This document shows positions 57,691 to 64,000 of a DNA stretch of 64,000 nucleotides, piece after piece. Positions within the stretch are counted from its first letter, which is position 1. Each line of letters begins with the position of its first letter. The position numbers were made by a program, and so were the translations under genes. A model generated the notes under the pieces. It saw only the letters and a list, made by a program, of their open reading frames with translations, ran no database searches and had not been told where the DNA came from. The stretch lies in assembly GCA_963778075.1 (NCBI GenBank), contig CAVZTJ010000005.1:124001-188000 (forward strand), read 5' to 3'. The DNA is from JASHPR01 sp963778075 (GTDB lineage Bacteria > Actinomycetota > Actinomycetes > Streptosporangiales > Streptosporangiaceae).

Positions 57691-58682
57691 CTGGCCTTCG
57701 CCGCGGTCAGCGCGGCGCCCGCGGCGGGGCCCTTGACCCTGACCACGCCGCGGCAGACGCCGGCACCGGTCAGCGCCACCGCGAGTTCGCGTGCGCGCGC
57801 GGCGTCGGCGGCAAGGAACGCGCAGGTCGGGCCGGAACCGGAGACGATCGCGCCGAGCGCGCCGAACTCCTTGCCCGCCTCGAGCGTGCGGCGCAGGCCC
57901 GGGCGCAGCGAGACCGCCGCCGCCTGCAGGTCGTTGCTGAGCAGCGGGCCGACCGCGGCGGAGTCCCCGGACCGCAGCGCTGACATGAGCTCAGTGCTCA
58001 GCGCGGGCGGACCGACCTCAGCCGCTGCCGCGGGCGCCGAGGTTCCCCGGGTCGCCGGGTTCGCGGGGGGCATCGCGTAACGGGCTCCCGAAGGGCTCGC
58101 GGCCCGCAGCCGGTCACACGCCGCGTATACCTCGGGGGTGGACAGCGCGCCGGAGGAGAACGCCAGCACCCAGTGATAGGTCCCGGTGGTGAGCGCGGCG
58201 GTGAGCAGCTCGCCGCGGCCCTGGCCGATCGCGGTCCCGCCGAGGAGCGCGAACGGGACGTCGCTGCCCACGGTGGCCGCGACCTCGCGGAGTTCGGCGT
58301 GGGTGAGGCCGGTACCCCAGAGCTCGTTGCAGGCCACCAGCGCGGCCGCGGCGTCGGCGCTTCCGCCGGCCAGGCCGGCCGCCACCGGGATCCGCTTGCG
58401 GATGTCGATGTGCACCGCGGGCTTGCTGCGGCGCGCCAGCGCGACAGAGGCCAGGGCGCGGGCCGCGCGGACCGCGAGGTTCGAGCGCCCGGCCGGGACC
58501 GACGCCGCGCCCTCCCCGGTCACCCGGACGCTGGCCCGATCCGCTGGCCGCACGGTCACCTCATCGAAAAGTGACACGGCGTGAAATACGGTCACCAGAT
58601 CGTGATAGCCGTCGCCCCGCGGAGGTCCCACAGAGAGCTGCAGGTTCACCTTCGCCGGAACCCGCACAGTCACAGGCGTCAC
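57687..58682 (-). CDS. ispE: 4-diphosphocytidyl-2-C-methyl-D-erythritol kinase
   Basis: A 331-residue GHMP kinase of the MEP isoprenoid pathway, phosphorylating CDP-ME at the 2-hydroxyl. The motifs are VPAKVNLQL at the start, PVAAGLAGGSADAAAAL (ATP loop), GSDVPFALLGG (catalytic Asp) and GAIVSGSGPTCAFL. The start at 58682 is close behind rsmA, and the stop overlaps the ABC-F start (ATGA). The order rsmA-ispE-ABC-F is conserved in Actinobacteria. Confidence 0.96.
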
Positions 58683-58710
58683 GATCAGTCAATCGTACGC
58701 GGTGCAGCGG

Positions 58711-59650
58711 CTAGAGCGGTGGCCGCTGGACCGGCGCGCCCGGCAACCGGAGTCGGCGGCGCGCGATGGCGATCTGGGTGAATTCGGTCACGCCGAGCGA
58801 CTCGCCGCGGCGCGCCGGGTCGACTCCCGCCTGCCTGAGCACCTGCTCCGCCGCGGCGGCCGAGCCCGCCCACGGCGCCAGCGCCGCGCGCAGCGTCTTG
58901 CGCCGCTGCGCGAACGCCGCGTCCACGACCGCGAACACCTCGTCGCGGTCCGCGCCGGGCGGCGGTTCCCGCCTGGTGAAGGCCACCAGGCCGGAGTCCA
59001 CCCTGGGCACCGGCCAGAACACGCTCCGCGGCACCTGCCCGGCCCGCCGGACCTCGGCGAACCAGGCGAGCTTGACCGAGGGAACTCCGTAGGTCCTGCT
59101 GCCCGGCGGTGCGGTCATCCGGTCGGCGACCTCCGCCTGCACCATGACCAGCCCGTGGCCCAGCGACGGCACGGTGGCCAGCAGGTGCAGCATGATCGGC
59201 ACCGCCGAACTGTAGGGGAGGTTGGCCGCGAGCACGGTCGGCCGGCCCGGCAGGTTCCGCACCCTGGCCGCGTCGGCGGTCACCACGGTCAGCCACGGCC
59301 AAAGCCGGGGCGCGCTCGGCCACGGTGCGCGGGAGTTCCGCGGCGAGCGCCTCGTCGATCTCGACGGCGATCACGCTGGCGGCGGCCGCCAGCAGCGGCA
59401 GGGTGAGCGAGCCGAGCCCGGGGCCGACCTCGAGCACGACGTCGGCGGCGTCCAGCCCGGCCAGCGCGGTGATCCGGCGCACGGTCCCGGCGTCGATGAC
59501 GAAGTTCTGGCCCAGCCGCTTGGCCAGCCGCAGGCCCAGCAGGCCCGCGATCTGCCTGATGTCGGATGGCCCGAGCAGACGGGGAACCGGGGTCGCTCCT
59601 GGAGCCGTGCCCTGCGGCACCCGGGCAGCCTCATCGGGCATCTCGCTCAC
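58711..59650 (-). CDS. rsmA: 16S rRNA dimethyladenosine transferase
   Basis: This enzyme dimethylates the two adenines near the 3' end of 16S rRNA. It has LGQNFVID, the SAM motif EVGPGLGSLTLPL, AVEIDEALAAELP, the catalytic NLPY in LAANLPYSSA, and PRVDSGLVAF near the C-terminal domain. The frame is broken once near 59297, where GCCCCGGCTTTGG should lose one G. With that base removed the gene is 312 codons and continuous from GTG 59650 to 58711. The break lies between motifs and would inactivate a widely conserved housekeeping gene, so I treat it as a sequence error. Confidence 0.92.
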
Positions 59651-59675
59651 ATCGGCAACCGTAGCGGCCGTGCCG

Positions 59676-60485
59676 CTAGGAGGGGCGCGCGGTGACCAGC
59701 AGCGACCGGCCAGGCTCTGCCCCCGTGCCCAGCTCCGCGGCGTCGACGCGGTTGCTTAGCTGCCAGCCGGCCCGGCCGAGGAGCTCCAGGTGGGCCGCTG
59801 CCGGCAGGATCGTCAGCCAGGATTCGCGGGGGTGACCGCGCCGTGAGTTCGCGACGGCGGCGACCTGCCCGGAGTCGAGGCCCTCGCGGTGCGTTGCCAG
59901 GCTCACCGCCAGCTCGCTCCCGATGGCCGCCCTTGCCCGCAGCGCGCCGAGCAGGCGCACGCAGGTGGGCTGGTCCAGATAGACCAGCAGGCCCTCACAG
60001 ATGAACAGGGTGGGCTGGCGGGCGTCGTGCCCGCTGGCCTCGAGCACGCCCGCGACGTCGTCGTCTCGGAAGTCGGCCGGGGCCAGCGTCGGCCCGCCGG
60101 AGCCCGGCTTCGCCGCCGCCAGCGAGCGGAGCCGCCGCGCCTTGTCGGCCTGGGTGGCGGGGTGGTCAAGCTCGAAGAAGCGAACGCCCGGCGAGCGGAA
60201 CCGAAGCGCGCGGTCGTCGTAGCCCGCGCCGAGGATCACGACCTGGCCGGTCCCGGCGGAGATCGCGGCGAGCACTCGCTCGTCGAAGAACCGGGTGCGG
60301 GCGATGATGCTGGGCCCCAGCCGCCCGGTACCGGCGGGCTGCATCCCGCGGCAGAGCCTGCGCTGCGCACCGGGATCCCCGCTGGGCGTGTGCGGCCGGG
60401 CGAGCCGGGCCCGGGTCATGGCAACTGCCTGACTTGTCCGCGAAGGGCGGGGACCGGAACGGAACAGCCGAGTCAGGAAATCCAT
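59676..60485 (-). CDS. SAM-dependent methyltransferase, leucine carboxyl methyltransferase family
   Basis: A 269-residue class I methyltransferase. The SAM motif is VVILGAGYDDRALRF, followed by FFELDHPATQADKARR and TLFICEGLLVYLD, all typical of the LCM-like family (TIGR00027 type) abundant in actinomycetes. Members methylate carboxyl or hydroxyl groups of varied small molecules; the substrate here is unknown. It starts at ATG 60485, divergent from a MarR gene, with 75 bp between them, and ends 25 bp before rsmA. Confidence 0.88.
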   Translation of the reverse strand: MDFLTRLFRSGPRPSRTSQAVAMTRARLARPHTPSGDPGAQRRLCRGMQPAGTGRLGPSIIARTRFFDERVLAAISAGTGQVVILGAGYDDRALRFRSPGVRFFELDHPATQADKARRLRSLAAAKPGSGGPTLAPADFRDDDVAGVLEASGHDARQPTLFICEGLLVYLDQPTCVRLLGALRARAAIGSELAVSLATHREGLDSGQVAAVANSRRGHPRESWLTILPAAAHLELLGRAGWQLSNRVDAAELGTGAEPGRSLLVTARPS

Positions 60486-60539
60486 ACGCTAAAGCTTATG
60501 TTATGTGCGGTATATAAGCCGGAACATGGCCGATACTTT

Positions 60540-60555
60540 GTACGTGCTAGCGTAC
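60540..60555. promoter_or_regulatory. Inverted repeat GTACG-N6-CGTAC before the MarR gene
   Basis: It sits 5 bp upstream of the proposed GTG start at 60561, in the 75-bp divergent promoter shared with the methyltransferase. Probable MarR operator controlling both directions. Confidence 0.45.
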
Positions 60556-60560
60556 TACTT

Positions 60561-61013
60561 GTGGGCGACGAAGATCTCCTGGCTGCGGCGACGACCCTGC
60601 GTCAGGGAACGGCGAGGCTGGCCAGGCGGCTGCGCATCGAACGCCCGGAGTCCGCCCAGACCTCGCTCGAGATGGGCATCCTGGCGCACCTGAACCGGCG
60701 CGGTCCGACGACGCCGGGCGCGCTCGCCACCGCCGAGCGCGTGCAGCCTCAGTCGCTGACCCGCACCCTGGCCAGCCTGGAGCGCCAGTTCCTGGCCGTC
60801 CGGCAGCCCGACGACCGGGATCGCCGGCGCTCGCTGCTGGCCATCACCGAAGCCGGGCGGCAGGCCCTGGCCCGGGACATGGCCCGGCGGGACGCCTGGC
60901 TGGCCCGCGCGATGGCCTTCGGGCTCACCCGGGCCGAGCAGGAACTGCTGCGGATTGCCGGTGAGCTGATGGACCGCCTAGCCGACACCGACACCGACAC
61001 CGACAGTGCATGA
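60561..61013 (+). CDS. MarR family regulator next to MMPL exporter
   Basis: A regulator of about 150 residues with the MarR winged helix: LATAERVQPQSLTRTLASLERQ (recognition helix) and QPDDRDRRRSLLAIT (wing). GTG 60561 gives a normal-length protein (MGDEDLLAAATTLRQG). The frame is open far upstream, but that region is the complement of the methyltransferase gene. The C-terminus has a short Thr-Asp repeat (DTDTDTDS). It converges with an MMPL exporter 33 bp away and is divergent from a methyltransferase, so control of one or both is likely. Confidence 0.85.
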   Translation: MGDEDLLAAATTLRQGTARLARRLRIERPESAQTSLEMGILAHLNRRGPTTPGALATAERVQPQSLTRTLASLERQFLAVRQPDDRDRRRSLLAITEAGRQALARDMARRDAWLARAMAFGLTRAEQELLRIAGELMDRLADTDTDTDSA

Positions 61014-61045
61014 TCCCGGCGCATGACACGCGTCGGTTGCTGTTA

Positions 61046-63190
61046 TCAGTCGGCCAGCTCGAGCTGCGGGGTGGCTTCGGGCGCAGCGGGCGAGGCCGGC
61101 GGCGAGACCCGCAGAATGCGCCCGGCAGCGGCGGGGAAACGCCAGTTCCAGCTGCCGAACAGGGAGACGGCGGCGGGCACGAGGAGGGCGCGGATGACGG
61201 TGGCGTCCAGGAGGATGCCAACGCCCAAGCCGGTGGCCATGACCTTGATCAGCGTGATGGGGGCGGTGCTCATCGCCACGAAGGCCAGGAACAGGATCAG
61301 CGCGGCGCTGGTGACCAGGCGGCCGGTGCGGCCGATCCCGCGCACGATCGCGGTGTCGGTCGACCCGGTGGCGTCGTATTCTTCCCGCATCCGGCTGAGG
61401 ATGAACACCTCGTAGTCCATGGTCAGCCCGAACAGGAACGCGAACACGATCACCGGCAGCCAGGACGGGATTGAGCCGATCGCCGGGATGCCCCACAGGG
61501 TGTTTGACCCGTATCCCTTCTGCCAGATCAGGGTGAGCGCGCCCCAGGCGGCGGCGATGGACAGGATGTTGAGGACGATTGCCTTGGCGGGTAGCAGCAG
61601 CGAGCGGAAGGCCCTGGCCAGCAGGACGAAGCCGAGCACCGCGATCAGGGCGATCATCAGCGGGAAGCTGCCGTAGACGGCGGAGATGAAGTCGCTGTTC
61701 TGGGCGTCGATCCCGCCGACCCCGATGCCCGGCCCGTACGCGTGGGCGGTGTCCTGCACGCTGGCCAGCGCGGCGGCGCTGTTGTCATGGGTGAACGCGT
61801 CGACGATCGCCGTGGCGCCGCGATGCCAGGCGGCTGCCTGGGGGGCTGTCGCGCCCTGCACGCCGGGCAGATTGTTCAGCCGGTGTGCCAGGCCGGCCGC
61901 GTCGCCACGAGGGGCGACGATCTCGATCGGGGTCAGCGCGCCGGACCCGATGCCGGAGTGCTCGAGCGCGGTCAGCGCGGTCTTGGCGCGGCCAGCCTGG
62001 CTGAGGGTATTCGGGTTGCCGTTGGCCGGGCCCAGGGTCATCGTCGTCGCCGCGCCCGCCAGCAGGCCGAGCACGATGACCGCAACCGCCGCCGCGGCCA
62101 ACCGGTGGCGGACGACAAGACCCGCCCACGCGGTCCAGGCGCGACTGGCGCGGCGGTCGGTGCGGCGGTGCGGCCAGTCGAGGCGGGGGCCGACGGTAGC
62201 CAGGATGACCGGCAGCAGCGTGACCGTGGCCGCGACGCTGACCAGCGGGATCAGCATCCCGCCGTAGCCGAGGCTGCGCAGGAAGGGAACCGGCATCACG
62301 ATGAGGCAGAGCAGGCCGAGCGCCACCGCGGTACCGCTGAACACCACGGCCCGCCCGGCGGTGTTCATCGCGGCCACGATCGCCGCCTCACCGCGCAGGC
62401 CCCGGGCTCGTTCCTCGCGCCAGCGCACCACGATCAGCAGCGTGTAGTCGATCGCGATGCCGAGGCCGACCAGCGCAATCAGGTACTGCACGACGATCGA
62501 TACCGATGTCGTGCTGGCGAGGCCCCAGACGGCCAGGAAGCTCGTCATGATCGAGGCCAGCGCGATCACCAGCGGCACGACGGCGAGGAACGAGGCGAAC
62601 ACAAAGCCCAGCACGATCAGCGCGCCCAAGGCACCGATCATCCCCTCGGCGAGGAGGCTCTTGCCGCCGCCTGCCTGCGCGTCCAGCACGTCGTAGCCGG
62701 TCAACCGCACCGGGGCACCCGCGACCGTGACGCCCCGCAGCGCCGCCTGCACCGCATTCTGCGCCCGCGGGCTCTGCCCGAAGCTGCCCGGCTCCGGCGG
62801 CGGGTAGTCGATCACGAACGTGGTGCGGCCGTCACGGGAGACGAACGCGGAATCCCGGGTCGTGGCGTAGGACGCCACCCGTGAGCCCGGCACCGCCCGC
62901 TCGATACGCCCGGTGACCTGCGCCACGGCGGCCGAAACCGCCGGCGAGCTCGCGGTCGTCCCGGCCGGCAGCGTGACGACGGCGACCAGCGGCGAGCTGT
63001 CCCCGCCGCCGCCGTACTTGCTGCTGATATACGTGTTTGTCACATAACTTTGGTGCCCGGGGAGCGAGTACTCCTGACTCAGCGCGGACGTCGCCTTCTT
63101 CGCGAACCCCATCCCCAGGATGGTCAGTATCAGCCAGAAGCCGATCACAAGACGCTTATGGCGCAAAGCCCAGTGGGTGATCCCCGTCAC
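61046..63190 (-). CDS. MMPL/RND family exporter
   Basis: A transporter of about 714 residues with the 12-helix RND layout: one helix near the start (RLVIGFWLILTILGM), a large extracytoplasmic domain, five helices (from MIGALGALIVLGFVFASFL), a second large loop and five more helices (from FPLMIALIAVLGFVLL). The MMPL signatures GIAIDYTLLIVVRWREE and GLTMDYEVFILSRMREEY carry the proton-relay Asp-Tyr pairs. MMPL proteins in actinomycetes export lipids or polyketide lipids, or drugs. I prefer GTG 63190, with GGAAGGAA upstream. It lies between tatD and rsmA, where a resuscitation factor gene is often found, so this is a local insertion. Confidence 0.9.
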   Translation of the reverse strand: MTGITHWALRHKRLVIGFWLILTILGMGFAKKATSALSQEYSLPGHQSYVTNTYISSKYGGGGDSSPLVAVVTLPAGTTASSPAVSAAVAQVTGRIERAVPGSRVASYATTRDSAFVSRDGRTTFVIDYPPPEPGSFGQSPRAQNAVQAALRGVTVAGAPVRLTGYDVLDAQAGGGKSLLAEGMIGALGALIVLGFVFASFLAVVPLVIALASIMTSFLAVWGLASTTSVSIVVQYLIALVGLGIAIDYTLLIVVRWREERARGLRGEAAIVAAMNTAGRAVVFSGTAVALGLLCLIVMPVPFLRSLGYGGMLIPLVSVAATVTLLPVILATVGPRLDWPHRRTDRRASRAWTAWAGLVVRHRLAAAAVAVIVLGLLAGAATTMTLGPANGNPNTLSQAGRAKTALTALEHSGIGSGALTPIEIVAPRGDAAGLAHRLNNLPGVQGATAPQAAAWHRGATAIVDAFTHDNSAAALASVQDTAHAYGPGIGVGGIDAQNSDFISAVYGSFPLMIALIAVLGFVLLARAFRSLLLPAKAIVLNILSIAAAWGALTLIWQKGYGSNTLWGIPAIGSIPSWLPVIVFAFLFGLTMDYEVFILSRMREEYDATGSTDTAIVRGIGRTGRLVTSAALILFLAFVAMSTAPITLIKVMATGLGVGILLDATVIRALLVPAAVSLFGSWNWRFPAAAGRILRVSPPASPAAPEATPQLELAD

Positions 63191-63300
63191 CGGCGCACGT
63201 TCCTTCCCCCGCCACGTCCCTGTCGTCGTTTCCCCGCGGCGGCCAGCAGACATGACTCGACGCCGCTGGCAACGGACGTGATCGTTGTTCTCCCCCGTAA

Positions 63301-63325
63301 GAGCGGCCATTCCCGCTGGCCACTC
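63301..63325 (-). terminator. Inverted repeat after tatD
   Basis: GAGTGGCCA and TGGCCGCTC (8 of 9 paired, minus strand) form a hairpin 36 bp after the tatD stop and before the MMPL start. It could end tatD transcription or serve as an operator for the exporter. Confidence 0.35.
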
Positions 63326-63360
63326 AATTCCCTTTCAGCGCCCCTTGCACACCTGGAGGG

Positions 63361-64000
63361 CTACAGCCAGGGGCCGAAGGCCCGCTCACCGGCCGCGGTG
63401 ACGGCCGCGCACAGCTCCGCCACGTCGACGTGCTTGACCTCGGCGATCGCCCGCAGCGTGTGCGCCACCATCGCGGGCGAGTTCGGCTTGCCGCGGTTCG
63501 GCACCGGGGTGAGGAACGGCGCGTCGGTCTCGACCAGGATGAGCTCGAGCGGGGCTGCCGCTGCCGCGTCGCGGAGCGGCTGAGCGCTGGAGAACGTGAC
63601 GTTGCCAGCGAAGCTCATCAAGTACCCCGCCTCGGCACACCGCTTCGCCATCGCCGCGTCTCCGGAGAAGCAGTGGAACACGACCCGTTCCGGCGGTCCC
63701 TCTTCATTCAGGATCCGCAGCACGTCCTCGTGCGCCTCGCGGTCGTGGATCATCAGGGCACGGCCGGTTCGCTTGGCGATGTCGATGTGCGCACGGAACC
63801 ACTCCCGCTGCACCTCGGCCGGTGCCCAGTCGCGGTAGTAGTCGAGGCCGGTCTCGCCGATGGCCCGCACCCGCGGCCGGTCGGCCAGCGCGGCGATCTC
63901 GGCCAGCACCGCGTCGCGCGCCCCGGCGGACGCGGCGGCCCGCGCGGTGTCGTTCGGGTGGATGGCCACGGCCGCGTACACGTCCGGGTGCTCATCCGCG
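63361..64000 (-). CDS. tatD: TatD family metal-dependent hydrolase (5' end outside window)
   Basis: At least 213 residues of a TIM-barrel DNase/hydrolase. The motifs GETGLDYYRD, HDREAHEDVL, FHCFSGD and VETDAPFLTP carry metal-binding His, Glu and Asp residues. The frame continues beyond 64000 (ADEHPDVYAAVAIHPND at the edge), so the first metal-binding HxH is not visible. TatD proteins act as 3'-5' DNases or D-aminoacyl-type hydrolases. Its place upstream of rsmA is conserved in Actinobacteria. Confidence 0.92.
   Translation of the reverse strand, partial: ADEHPDVYAAVAIHPNDTARAAASAGARDAVLAEIAALADRPRVRAIGETGLDYYRDWAPAEVQREWFRAHIDIAKRTGRALMIHDREAHEDVLRILNEEGPPERVVFHCFSGDAAMAKRCAEAGYLMSFAGNVTFSSAQPLRDAAAAAPLELILVETDAPFLTPVPNRGKPNSPAMVAHTLRAIAEVKHVDVAELCAAVTAAGERAFGPWL

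Noticed and set aside
59889..60560. Long N-terminal extension of the MarR protein
   Set aside because: It is the complement of the methyltransferase gene and contains the divergent promoter. GTG 60561 gives a normal MarR length.

Overview
This is high-GC DNA with the codon use and gene order of a filamentous actinomycete. On the minus strand tatD, rsmA, ispE, an ABC-F gene, glmU, prs, rplY and pth follow one another in the order usual for Actinobacteria. I cannot name a genus from sequence alone. The window opens inside a polyketide synthase (PKS) gene and closes inside tatD.

Positions 1-36810 (minus strand) are a modular type I PKS in three genes, read right to left. They are a KSQ-AT-ACP loading protein (36810-33478), a three-module protein (33148-13917) and a protein with two complete modules plus the start of a third that runs off the window (13869-1). 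Every complete extension module carries KS-AT-DH-ER-KR-ACP, and the catalytic motifs I checked are present in all five. AT motifs predict methylmalonate for modules 1, 4 and 5, and malonate for loading and modules 2 and 3. The assembly line therefore appears to build a saturated, methyl-branched acyl chain, 2,4,10-trimethyldodecanoyl-ACP by the end of module 5. Modules 2 and 3 share kilobases of almost identical DNA, and modules 1 and 5 share about 0.7 kb across two genes.

Positions 36899-49552 (minus strand) hold an S9 peptidase, cysN-cysD-cysQ (sulfate activation and PAP turnover), pth, rplY, an AfsS-like repeat peptide, an AfsR-like SARP-ATPase-TPR regulator, prs and a glmU that lacks the end of its acetyltransferase domain. 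The AfsR/AfsS-like pair is the best candidate regulator for the PKS.

Positions 49801-55860 are a regulator-rich stretch: a HTH/LAGLIDADG-like gene, tRNA-Gln, a fatty-acid desaturase with a TetR gene, a MarR gene, a TetR gene flanked by two paralogous four-helix membrane proteins whose promoters carry the same inverted repeat, a small ORF followed by a 31-bp tandem repeat, and a beta-solenoid-like repeat protein.

Positions 55864-64000 hold the ABC-F ATPase, ispE, rsmA, an LCM-type methyltransferase, a MarR gene, an MMPL exporter and tatD (partial).

Caution on sequence quality: single-base frame breaks, nearly all insertions, occur in housekeeping genes (rsmA, desaturase, HTH gene) as well as in the PKS. 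Removing the inferred base restores a full-length frame each time, so most look like consensus errors rather than pseudogenes. I treat the PKS genes as probably intact.
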